Below are positions 45,061 to 56,249 of a DNA stretch of 64,000 bases, piece after piece. How positions within the stretch are numbered: position 1 is the stretch's first letter; each line of letters opens with the position of its first letter. Position numbers and translations under genes: made by a program. The notes beneath the pieces were generated by a model that was not told the DNA's origin, made no database searches, and worked only from the letters and a program-made list of their open reading frames with translations. Source of the DNA: Eleusine coracana subsp. coracana (lineage: Eukaryota; Streptophyta; Magnoliopsida; Poales; Poaceae); assembly GCA_032690845.1 (NCBI GenBank), contig CM064426.1, positions 74,636,403-74,700,402 of the forward strand, given 5' to 3'.

Positions 45061-47062
45061 CTACTTCTTCTCTGGCGCAGCGCCGGCCTCGATGTCATTA
45101 TTGCTATGGCCGCTGCTGCCGTCGTCGCAGCTGCTCTCGTGCAGCTCCATGATTGGCTTCATCTTTCGCTCTGTGATGGCGATGGAGATGTCGTTGGGGA
45201 ATAGGTTCCTGAGCACGAACGCCTGCACCAGCGTGGTGGCGAAGAGCGCCGTGACGGTGAGCGTGGATATGAGCGACAGCGCGACGCAGAGCGCCTTGGT
45301 GAAGGTGTTGTCGACGACGGTGGAGTATCGTATGGAGGCGATGGCTGCTCCGGTCATGGGGAACGTGTACGCCCACCACGCGAGCGAGAACCTGAACCCT
45401 CGGAAGAAGTTGATCCGTACGGCGAGCGAGGCGTAGAGGAACATGGCGATGAAGTACGCGACCCGTGAGCCGAGCCCGAACTCGCCCGTGATGTTGGCCC
45501 ACGCCATGGACGCGACGCTGGGCGCCGCCACGAAGAGGAAGAAGACCGGGTGGAGCTCCTTGGGCAGCGTCTCGTTGGTGGGGAGGCGCTGGTAGAGCGT
45601 GACGAAGAGCACGGTGTAGTGGGCCAGGCCGACGGCGAAGAAGAATACGGGGCCCTCTTTGAGGCCCATGGACGCGCCCAGCAGCGCGCCCACGAAGTTG
45701 CCCACCACGGACAGGTGGTTGGACGGGTTGGCCACTTTGGACAGCCGGCGCTGCCCGCCCGACATCCACTGGCCGTAGATCTTGAGCTCCAGGAGCAGCA
45801 CGGGCGCCATGAGCGCGTACCAGAGCCACCGCGGGAGGGAGGTGGCCACGGAGGAGGGGACGCCGATGGCGAGGAAGAGGCACGCGATCATGGGCGCGAA
45901 GAAGAAGTTGACGCGGATCGGGTGGTAGTACTCGCGCCGCACCGCCTCGAAGAAGAAGACGAGCTTGAGCGCGTAGGTGGCCGTGATGACCGCCATCAGC
46001 GCCACGGAGATGACCCACAGGACCAGGTTCACCTTGCTGCTCACGTGGAGGAAGGTGGTGGGCGCTGACGTGGCGATGTTCTTCCACAGGATGGCTTGGC
46101 TGCTCACGCCCAGGATGATACCGAACGCCGAGACGGGGAACCGGAGCAGGAACGGCCACGTCTTGTCCGACGGCAGCACCAGGTCCTCCGACGACTGAAC
46201 AAAATCAAACACTTGTTGTAATTAATAAGCTCCTCCCCCGAGACAGAGTACTGCTATAGTAACTGTTGGATATTGAGAAAGAGAAATAGAGAACCTTGAG
46301 TTTGTCGAGCTCGGGGCCTTCCAGCGCGGCGAAGAAGCGATCGACCTTGGGCAGGGACGTGGACCGGTGCCCGCTAATGGCGTCGTCTCCGCATTCTTCC
46401 TCCTCGTGCACCTCCGGCGCGCCGGCGAGGTGGGTCAGCTGCCGCTCGAGCTTCCCGGAAAACGTCTTGAACGAGTCGTACCGCCTGTCACGGCTCATGG
46501 CTCTGTTGCCACGACCACCACCAGCACCACCACCACCCGGCCTGCTACAATCAGCCCGCGCGGGCTGCCCGCCTGGAATGGGCTGGGACCGGAACACCAC
46601 CTTGGCGCCCTGCTGCTGCTGCGGCTCGAACCGCACGCCCTTGTCGCCCGGGACCTGATGCTGCTGCTGCTCGCGCGTCGCGTTGGCCATCATGGCCTGC
46701 CTCCGGAGGTCGTTCGGGTCGCCCGGGCCGGGTACTACGGGGATGATGGGCATGGCAGGGCCGAAGCCGCTGGGCGAGGCAGGGAGGCTGATGGAGTGGG
46801 GCTGCACGGACCGGTACCCGGGGGCCTGGAACGGCGACTCCACCGGCGGGAACACCACCTCGCTGCGCCGTGGCACGCGGTCCAGAGGCGGCACGGCGGG
46901 CCGGGACGCGGGCTTCGGGCTGAGCGGCGGGAGCGGGCTCGACACGACGTCCTTGGGGCTCGGCGTCGGGGTCATGTCGAACCCGGCCAAGTTGGCGACC
47001 TCAACCTCGGCGAGAAGCGACGGCACGGAGCTGGTCTGCTTGCCGCCGTTAGATTGCTCCAT
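45061..47062 (-). CDS. S-type anion channel, SLAH2/SLAH3-like (633 residues, two exons)
   Basis: Exon 1 is 47,062-46,295 (256 codons) and exon 2 is 46,194-45,061; a 100 bp intron joins in phase 0. The cytosolic N-terminus (about 1-260) is Pro/Gly/Gln-rich and ends with SRDRRYDSFKTFSGKLERQL and FFAALEGPELD, features of SLAH2/SLAH3. The membrane domain starts WPFLLRFPVSAFGIILG and spans to about residue 580, with about ten hydrophobic segments and the family landmarks GLAHYTVLFVTLYQRLP, ELHPVF and INFFRGFRFSLAWWAYTFPM. The C-terminus is short and acidic. These plasma-membrane channels pass nitrate and chloride; in Arabidopsis SLAH3 is phosphorylated on its N-terminus by CPK/CIPK kinases. SLAC1 itself is less likely because of the N-terminal signature. 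Confidence 0.9.
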
Positions 47063-47092
47063 TGCTCACCTCACCTGATTGTGACCTGCACG

Positions 47093-49340
47093 GCGGACAC
47101 ACGAAGACGACGGACATGAAACAGAGTGAGACCTGAGGACTGGATGGCCATTTAAAACAGAGAACAGATGTAGAGCGACAGGGCAAAAGAGGGGAAAAAA
47201 AAGTTTAAAATTAGTAGTATACCAGCCAAACTACTCATAGCAAATCAACAGAAGAACAATCGATCCAAGTGTCGATGTCGAGCTGGAGAACTGATTCCAA
47301 CTCCAATTAATTAGTACGATCCTAATGAACAGGTTCGTTGGCTGGAAGCTATGACAAATCTCAGGAGATATCTGGACGGTTCTGCTGGCTGAGTTGTTGT
47401 TAGCTTTAGCTAGACAGGCAGGAACCTAAAATGGTCTCGGTGTCGCGAGCAGCATATTCTTGTTTTTTTTTTTCTTTTTGGCGTGGAAATAAAATCTAGA
47501 AGGAGAAGGCTGGTGACCGAAGAGCCGGGCATGTGCGAGGCTTTTAAATGGCCAAAGGTGCTTGCTTCATGCAAGCGATGGCTTGGCTGGCACCGGTACA
47601 CCAGCCAATCAGACATGGCATGGCATGCCACGCGACAGACACATCAGAAACTCATCGATCATACTAGTAGATGATATGAACTGTGAGAATGTGTGACAGG
47701 TACATATGCGCGTTTCACCTCCTACCAGTTGTTATTATGCACAACAGGCAAGGTAATAACCATTCGGCGTCCGTTACTCGGTTTCGTGATGGTCCACTAG
47801 CTAGTTGGGGCTGCCCTCGCTCTAGCCTGGCCACTAGTTCGTGTTGGGAAAGGTCTTTGTCCCCTGTCAGGCTGTTATATCGATGGCACCTTTCATTTTA
47901 AAGGGCTGTCTCAGCAACACTTTCATGCTTTCCGCGTTGTATAATAATAAGGCAAAATGGCAGGGAAAACCAAAAAATAAATAAATACCAGATCTTACGT
48001 TAGCGGTCCGATGGTGAAGCTACAAGTACGTGTCATTTTCAGTGAACAAGGAGGCATATCTCTTACGTTGTATATTAGTGGCCAAGTGTCCTATTTTTAT
48101 TCGTGGATATATTGGAAGAAAATTTTCCCACGGAAGCACAGGCTGAAAAAAAAATGTTCTCGATCTGCTTGTACTGTATTGGCAGCCTACAAGTACTCGC
48201 CACATGCAATCCAGATGTAGACTAGAGTTTGCCCAACGGCGGAAAAACTCTCCGCTGAAAATGTGCGAAATCACGGTCCCACAGTTGAGTGCGAAGTATG
48301 AACAGCACGCACAGCCAGCATTGTGCATGCAAACTTCAAATCGGAGACGATGACGAGCACACGTCGGCGTCCCATGATGCACTGACTGTGCGCTGCAGGA
48401 CCAGGACAGGATGTGAAGGAAAGGGCGGCGAGCGAGGCAGTGTCCCCGTCACGGCTCCGGACGCGACGGATCGGGCATGGAAATAACGTTTCCTCTCCCC
48501 CATCCACACGTACGGAGAAGCTAGCGTCGCTCTCGCCGAATCCATCCATTATATTACCACGCCGGAGCCAGCTGCATGCCGGCCGGTTCGAGCCAGAAGG
48601 CTCCGACTGGTGACGGACGGAACTGGCTGGTCCACGTCGTGTCGCGCGCGAACACAGTCGAAGCACAAGACATGCCCCCGTGCCAGTGCCAGCTAAAATT
48701 ACAAGTCAAACGAATTTTTAAGCCTCTACTAGTAACTAGTGTGAGGGTCTATCTTTGGCACCGATGGACCCATGATTAGCTGGACCCCGGCTGTTGCCTT
48801 TTGCACGTAATTAGAGTATAGTGATCGGTCTCGTCGACGTACGTCGCCCAAGCCGAAAGACAGCCGTGGCCGCGGCGGCCGATTTGATGACAAACGACGC
48901 GGGGACGTGCATAATCCACGCCTTAATCCGCGCCATGTTCTGACTAATCAGATGCGACGCGTGCAGTAATTAAAACAAGTTAGTGTTCTCGACGGCGCAC
49001 ACACGGCGCCGTGTGGTCAGGCAATAAACAAATCTCATCGCCCAGCGGCGATCGAGCTACAGCTAACCAACAGATTGGAACAAATCAATTGACTAATAAC
49101 CAAAGCAAGCAATCCAACGGAACAAGATAGATATGGATGGATCCTCACCAGCCAGAGAGGGGAAGACGGAGGCGTCCACTGCAAGGGAGAGCCGGCGGCG
49201 CGCAATGCGGCGTGGAAGGGAAGGAGCCAGTGATCCAGGGACGTAGAGCTAGCAGGGCCGCCGGCAGGAGAGATGGTCAAGGTGGCGGCGCCGCCGGTCG
49301 CCGGGGAGAGAAGCAAGCTACGCAGCAACCGGCCGGGTTA
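47093..49340 (-). promoter_or_regulatory. Upstream region of the anion channel, possible 5'-UTR exon
   Basis: An acceptor-like CGTGCAG/GTCACAATCAG lies about 30 bp before the start codon (at about 47,092). On the same strand a GC-rich, CT-leader-like segment at about 49,150-49,330 ends in CTGGCTG/GTGAGGATCC. Together they suggest a non-coding first exon and an intron of about 2 kb. No TATA box identified with confidence. No other gene seen between 47,100 and 49,100. Confidence 0.35.
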
Positions 49341-50955
49341 CCACTGTTTTTGTAGGGGGCATGCTGCGCTGGAGTGGACTGGCCGGGTTCCTAAACATGG
49401 CGGCCAGCTCGGCCAGACCGCGTCCGGTCATGTTTACAACGGTTCCCACACGCTGAACAAACCATGGGTAAAATAAGCATGTTCCACACAGGCCCATCTA
49501 TCAGCGATGGTTTCTGCTGGCTGCTGGGTCAAACGAGAGCTAGCAAAACGAGTCATGTTTTGTTCCACTCACGCGTCCATCCGTACAGCAGATCCATCGA
49601 ATCGAATCCCACGTTGTTCTAGATGTTTGTATTGTATCTTTACTATTTAAGTAGTAAATTTGATAAACCTCTAGATTGGAGATGAGTGAGGCGAGGTCTT
49701 TCTCGGAAGGAGAATGGATTTGGGGGAGATAGCATAGCAGCAGCAAGTCAGGAACCTTCAAGGAAAATTTTGGCCAAAGCAATCAACCCTACAAAGCCAC
49801 GTGGTTGGGGCAGGCAGCAGGATACTGGGAGATTTTGTTGGGCGTGGATGTCGTCCTCCTCCACTGGCACGCCGCGCCACTACACACATCCACGTCTGGT
49901 TGGTGGAGGGCAGGTTTGCATGGCTGACCTGGAATCCCATGCAGAGGACGGACGCCATACGTTTTTTTTTTCCCTTGCTTTCTCCGACAGGAGAACACGG
50001 CGCCATCGCCCACCGGAAAAAGATTAAAAGAATTTGAGGGAAACAAAATCCTGAGTTGATCATGTTACTGCGTGACTCTCTTGGCAGTTGTCACTGGTGT
50101 TGGATGGCCCACTTTTCTTGTCCTCCATCGATACTCATGGGTCATCTGTATTTGCTACGGTCCTGTCAATCCACAGTCGAGCGCTGCGCCTTGTCGGATC
50201 GGAGGGATCCTATTCCATCGATTCCCTTTTAAACAATTGCCTCTGTGCCAGCGACTACCACAGTCCATACAGAAACAGGATCACTCTCACACCGTGCTGG
50301 ATCCTACAGAAAAAAGATGCGTTCCTCATGTGCTCCGTATCTTTGTTATATCCACCCTTTATAGCTACTTTGTACTAGTGCTCCTTTACTTACAGCTTTA
50401 ATTTCAGTGGACCCAATAATACCATTCTATGACATCAACCTATCGGTATGTAATACTTCTAAAAACTAAACAAGGAAAGGATCAAAGGACTTTGCAATTT
50501 TTCACCTGTACAGCTTTGCAATTTTCAAAGACAAGGTTTTGTCAGAAAGTTATTTAACTGAAGTATTCTTATTGCTCTGACTCTTGGCCGCCATTAGAGA
50601 AAAATAAAATGAGGTTCTCCTAGGTGTCTATTCTGGAATTGGCACAAGACTACCGATAATGTTATGATGAAACGGTACAATGGTTCCTTGTTTGTCCCAA
50701 GGTGCACCAGTAATGAATCATCTGTTCAACTTTGATTATTTAAAGGTGTACCACATTAAGACAAGTTTTTTTTCTATCTTGTACATGTCACGTTATTGGA
50801 CCATGTACTTATATTTCATATTTTTATATGCATTCTTGTGCAATGAAAATATAGTATTCTTAACTTAACGGTTAAAAACTATTACTATAAAATTACTATG
50901 CACCAATCAACTCATCGAAAAGTCTGAACAGATGAACAAAGACGGTTTGGGATTT
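49341..50955. other. Intergenic, no gene supported
   Basis: Open stretches occur on both strands at 49,690-50,400, but none shows a recognisable protein, consistent codon use or splice structure. Confidence 0.4.
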
Positions 50956-51379
50956 CACTACAAGAACCTTAGTTTTGATGTTATATTGAGTTATTATGCA
51001 TCAAACAACAAGTTTTAAACCTTAAGATGATGCAGTAAGGTGGACGGGTCACTAATACTTTATCAATCACCATATATTTTCAAAAAAACATCAAGTCTGC
51101 ATGACCTCCGACTCACATTCAAAGAGCAGACGACTCACCAATACTTCATCAGTCACTACCGGGCACGGTATAGACACAATAATAGAAAAATAAATTCCGA
51201 TCCAAATTCTTTGTAAACAGAAAGTAATAGTTAGAAATATAGAAGCCCAATCAATGTCAGCCACGGAGTAAGAGCTTGTGAGGAGCAAACAAGTCAAGCA
51301 GTACAAAATAAATCAGATATATATTCATATGTAGGTAAATATACGCATCATCTCGAATCATTATACTGGAAAACATGGA

Positions 51380-51720
51380 GAGGAAGGATCCATGGACGCA
51401 CCTAGATATATAGCTTGTCGAAATGCTGGACAAATCCCTGAATCCAGCAAGCCCCTGAAGAGATGGATGTGTGCGAAAGGAGATCAACGTGTTCGCCGCG
51501 TATTTATAGGGATTTCTCGGAGGCGTTTTTCGGCAACAGGGAAGGAAGGTTTCCCAGCTTCCCGGTGCCTTCCTTCTCTTTGCCTCGGTTCTCTCTATTT
51601 CTCCACAGCTGTTTCCAGGCTAGGCACAAAAACACGCAACTTCGTTTTTGTTCGCCTGCCTCTCTCTTCGCGTTTGCAGCCTCGGATTTATAGATGCGAG
51701 ACGTTGCGAACTCTGTCGCG
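51380..51720 (-). promoter_or_regulatory. Promoter-like region and possible first exon, minus strand
   Basis: On the minus strand CCCTATAAATACGCGG at about 51,500-51,515 is a strong TATA-type motif. It is followed by a leader (CACACATCCATCTCTTCAGG) and a good donor TATCTAG/GTGCGTCC at about 51,400. The region is GC-rich against AT-rich flanks. No coding sequence follows that I recognise; a non-coding transcript or a captured promoter is possible. Confidence 0.3.
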
Positions 51721-51936
51721 CAGGCTGATGGTTTGGTAACAAGTCCAGTAAACAGGGAAGGGTGTGTTTTACTTCCCCGTGTGACGATTATTACCTTCCC
51801 TTTTCTTTTCACAATTTCCTTTTCTCATGGACAGCCGACAGCGTGGGCAGCAAAGAGATCCGTGTGTGGAGAACTGGAGACACTGGAGAGAGTATTTTGG
51901 TGGAAAGTTGATTGGAACTAGTTAATATGCCAAGTA

Positions 51937-52147
51937 CTCCCTCTGATAGTCCGATCACAAATACTTGTCTTATATTTGAAGTACTTATATGATGAATCCA
52001 ACAATGATGATGACTTCAAATGAACTTGATATTGGAACTATTATTAAATTATATAACTTTTTACTATTACTATTTATGATCAAAATTAAAATGACAAAGC
52101 ACAACTTCAAATGAACTTGATTATATTTAGGATCTGAGGGCCGGGAG
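51937..52147. mobile_element. Stowaway MITE
   Basis: The left end TA/CTCCCTCTGATAGTCC (51,935) and right end GGATCTGAGGGCCGGGAG/TA (52,148-52,149) are imperfect inverted repeats with the TA target duplication of Stowaway elements. Length is 211 bp, AT-rich inside; the phrase ACTTCAAATGAACTTGAT is repeated at about 52,013 and 52,103. Confidence 0.75.
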
Positions 52148-52282
52148 TATTTCGGTGAGACTTCTTGGGGGCGTGGGCACTATAGGATGCAGACGTCCAA
52201 CAAGCAGCATATGTGGACTGATCTTTCGGCTCGATTGAATTGTATGATTGAGTATTCGAATGATGTGGTTCTGCATTGCCAG
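52148..52282 (+). other. Short exon-like open segment of unknown origin
   Basis: 45 codons are open between the Stowaway end and a donor-like CAG/GTGGGT at 52,282, reading ETSWGRGHYRMQTSNKQHMW and VVLHCQ. No family recognised; may be a stranded exon. Confidence 0.25.
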
Positions 52283-52646
52283 GTGGGTCAGGTTTTGTTA
52301 ACCGTACACATGGTTAGTGGGAACCAATAATCCTATGTCCAAACATGAAGAATATTAGTTTACTACTACTTATTTAGCTTATCATATACTCCTAGGACAG
52401 TTTGGATGGTTCAAATATTGAACCTGACATAGATGTTGCACTTACGACTATTAATTATTTTTGATAGCGAGTCATCCTTGGTGCCTTTTATGAATCTCTA
52501 GATTAGTCGGTTCAGTCTTTTTAGAGGTGCTGATCAGGATAGGGTATATGTATGTGTTAATAGTAGTGGGTATCTTGTTTGCAAGTATTTGCGGATGTAC
52601 TGTGTTTCAAAAAAAATATCATCTCGATTGATCATCATCTCACACT

Positions 52647-53094
52647 CAGGGTTAACAAAACCACAGTTAATCGGCGGTTAACTAGGTTAACGGGTAAACT
52701 GGTCTGGGCCGGTTACCTCGATCGGCCGGTTAACCGTCGATTTTGATTTAAATATTTTTAAAATTCAAAAAAATTTATGTCCATCGAAACCAGTGAAACC
52801 GACCGGTTAATAGGAAAAACCGGTCGATTAACCGATGAAAACGTGGTTAAGCACAAAAAATCAAAAAAATATGAATTTAAAAATCTATTTTTGGAATTCT
52901 ATCACTAAAACTAATAAAACCGACAGTTAACCACTAAAACCGATCGGTTTAACCGATGTGACTGGTTGGTTACTGATCGTCCACTCTCCAAATCAAATTT
53001 TGCCCCGTTAACCAGCCGGTTTTTTTGGTTTTCTGATTAACCGATAAACTGGTCCCAACCGGTTTTACCGGTCGCTTCGGTTATGTAAACCTTG
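52647..53094. mobile_element. hAT-type MITE (448 bp)
   Basis: Left end CAGGGTTAACAAAACC and right end (complement) CAAGGTTTACATAACC, flanked by 8 bp CTCACACT (52,639-52,646) and CTCACACC (53,095-53,102), one mismatch. The 8 bp duplication fits the hAT superfamily. The interior is filled with ACCGGTTAACCG-like motifs in both orientations, so a single strand could fold extensively. Confidence 0.75.
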
Positions 53095-53870
53095 CTCACA
53101 CCTAATACAACAACCAGAAAATGTGGAACTTCTATTCTTTTGCAGCAAAGGTCTTAGGCTGGGACCAACACAACGGCGATCAAATCTATCTAGTACTACT
53201 AAATAGTGATGCAACGAGATGGATGGTATATTTTAGATAATGAAGAAAATACACGCCTTTTGTTTTAAACAGAGCTACGGGGCATTATTACATGATTGGC
53301 AGCTCATCCGTCTACCTCAGGTACCAATATTACAAAGATCAATGCAATGTAATGGAAAATGACTAATAATGCAAGAAACACATGGTTGTGTACTTTCAAA
53401 GTTGTACTCTGGGATGTGCTGGAGTGACGAGGTAGCTAGACTGTCAAATGGAGTGAGCATGTGTGTGTACGGCCCAGTGGTGCTAGACAAAAGCGTGTCG
53501 TATCAGTGCGAAGCATGCTTACGGAATAAAATACATGCATATCAGAATCCGAACATAAACATATAGCCCAGGGCGGGGCTACTTGCTTGTAGAATAATAC
53601 TCTCAGGTGAAGAGAGTGAGCATATAATATGTGCTTATCGCTTTCCCCATCAAGATCCATCAGTTCAGCTTATTTAGCAAAGTAAAAAAATGTCTTTCTT
53701 TTCCCATTAATATAAACATTACATTATTTATCAGTTATATAAACTTGGTTAGTATGCTAGTTTATTTTCTGCAACATATTCACTCAAAAATAATTTGTTC
53801 CGGAAGAGAAAACTACAATTTTACTGAAGATAGTACATAATATTATGCTACCGTCATTTTTCTTGTAGTG

Positions 53871-56249
53871 TAAGCAATTCTTGAATATTAACAATAGTCA
53901 GATACGACTACACGGCAGGTGAAAGTAAGAAAATAAGAAGAGTGTTGGATCCAAAGGTTCGATTCAAAGTTGCATTATATGAATAGTAAATCGTGGATTC
54001 GTGGTCGATCTAATATCACTAACCTTGAACTACGGATCGAAATGTTTGATATTAGAACGGCTTGTTCAATGAAAAGTAAACTGAACCAGTCAGAGGTTTT
54101 TTAGTAGTAGTATGTTTCAAGACCTCAGTGAAGATTGAAATTAACACACCGTATACAACTAAAAGTTTTAGAGAAGGTGTGTATGAGCAAGTTTCAAGTT
54201 TACAACCCTGAAAATGAGTTATGACTATATTTGTATTAAATTTTAAAACTCCTGTTGTAACTCAAATCAGATGTGTGCTGTTTTGCGTCAGGGATATTTG
54301 GTAATAATATATAAGTGATTCTGACAATATTAGTACATGATAAAAGATCTTAAGGTACATGCCGTTGATAGGTTTGGTTGTTTTTTTTTCTCGCCCTATG
54401 TTTTTTTTCCTTTCGTAGTTAATTTCTACTGAACATCGATATATTTATTTTTTTCAAACTTTACGATTGAAGAGGTAAAGACATAAGAGTGTTAGCATGT
54501 GACAAAACTAAGTGGATGCGTCAACGATCAATCCATCATATATTAAGCTATCATCTACGAGTTCAAACAAAACTACGTCATACTACTTAAGATGTAAACA
54601 GCTGTTGGATAAGTAAGCAACATAAATTAAGCAGCAACACAATGAAGCTGGCACATATTAGAACCACTCGGAAGGGACAAGAGCTAATATTTCAATGGAG
54701 GTTTCTTTCCCTAATAATAACTGAATTTTGACCTGTGAACTCGGTGATACACTACTAAATCAAGCTGTCAGCTTCCATGGCACTTGTTCTCCTTACAGGT
54801 TTGCATCCTAGGGTTATTTATTGTTAGCAAAAGGGACAAACAAAGCCACTACAAAAAAAACCTATTCTTGTGAATGCCAGAGCTAGCTGTCGTCAGAGTT
54901 GAATGCGCATCAGCATGACAAATTCATTAAACTTAATTAAGTCATCATTAAGAGATGTTTATTGTAGCATCATATTATCTAATCATGATCTAATTAGTTT
55001 TAATAGATTCGTCTCCTTATTCAGAGGGAGGTTATGGACTGAGTTTTGATAGGACAAGTCTAAAAATCAGAGGTATGGAAACGAACAGACCCAGAGCGCT
55101 GATTGGGACACTTGCATTTCTGTTTTGTAGATCACAATCGTGATTAGTACCAAACACACCAGCCAGAATATTGCAATTTGGAGGAGTTTGACTACATTAG
55201 TCGGAGCGTAATCCAGTTCGTTTAAAGCATACGGTATTGTTCCACTAGTATAATAGTGTATATCAGAGTAGCGCAAATGGGAGTAGCCGCTGGATTATGC
55301 CTCCAATCTGCAGGATCAAAGTTCAATACGTAGGGTATCATATTAAAAGAGATGGGAGTGTTGATTGCTACAGGGATTTCGTCTGTTCATCCGGTACATA
55401 TCTTGGTCATCGCCAATATTATCTGTCAAAAACTGTTTGTAAGAATATCAGCGCACGTTTCAGTTTTGTTGACACATAACCTTGTATGAGCACAACTCTT
55501 GTTTGATTTGTGTAGAAAGCTGGAGTTTTAGAGAAATTTTACATTAGACTACGAGTGCGCATACATGTGCGTCCATCACTACATCCCATATTGCAAAGCT
55601 TTGTCCACTATCCCCATTTCTACGAGAGAGCACACAGGTAATGGGCATGGCACCATGTCCCCATTCCTTTTTGCAAGATCCGACTGATAGCGACCAAATA
55701 AACACCACTGAAAGGCATGGGTGCTTTTGGAAGATGATGTTGGGATGGGATGGCATTAAAGGTTTATGTTTTATGTCAAAAATACAGTGCCATTAGATTC
55801 AAAGACATACATGCAGATATAATCTACACAATGTGGGAATTTAAGAACTACAAAGTCTGCAAAAAGGGTGTTCAGGACATACAAAGGTTGTACACTAGAG
55901 GAAATAAATACATCATGTTCATACCAGTTTTGCAAAGACGTGCAAGCTGAGAGAACCATTTATCACCAGCACCAAAAAGATATGCTGTTTGCATTAAAGG
56001 ATAGTCCATGTTAATCAAAAGAAACATGAGGGCATGAACAAAGATATTCTCAAGAAGATGCTGTGCCTATGGACCAAAACCGTGAGTTCACAATAAATAT
56101 GAATTATCTTTCTGATTGATGACATGGGCATCAAGGGGCAGAATATACCGATGTTGTGATGTCAGATAACATGAGTATCCCATATTCCTTAAGTAGGCCA
56201 TGAAATATGATGCTCTGGGATTCTATGTGTCAAATATGTGGCCCTCCGC
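53871..56249. other. Intergenic, no gene seen
   Basis: AT-rich. One further CACTA-like start (CCACTACAAAAAAAACC, from 54,847) has no partner that I can find. The part adjoining 56,250 holds the 3' untranslated region of the minus-strand PGAP3 gene. Confidence 0.4.

Larger units (their letters stand above)
50956..53870. mobile_element. Possible CACTA element defined by two Spm-type termini
   Basis: CACTACAAGAACCTTAG begins at 50,956 and the complement of CACTACAAGAAAAATGACGG ends at 53,870. The outer 11 bases match Spm-type ends in inverted orientation. The flanking triplets differ (TTT left, TAA right), so either the target duplication has decayed or the ends belong to two elements. The interval contains a Stowaway, an hAT MITE and a GC-rich promoter-like region, and no transposase. 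Confidence 0.35.

Noticed and set aside
45104..46159. 351-codon open frame antisense-shifted to the channel gene
   Set aside because: It lies in another frame of the same strand as the SLAH exon, is Arg/His/Pro-rich and has no domain; a GC-rich shadow. The opposite-strand frames at 45,550-46,068 and 46,367-47,119 are rejected for the same reason.
49686..50401. Possible genes in the 49.7-50.4 kb open stretches
   Set aside because: Several frames on both strands are open for about 100 codons, but none shows family motifs or consistent exon signals.
54847..54870. A third CACTA element starting CCACTACAAAAAAAACC
   Set aside because: No matching opposite terminus or target duplication is visible downstream; kept only as a note.
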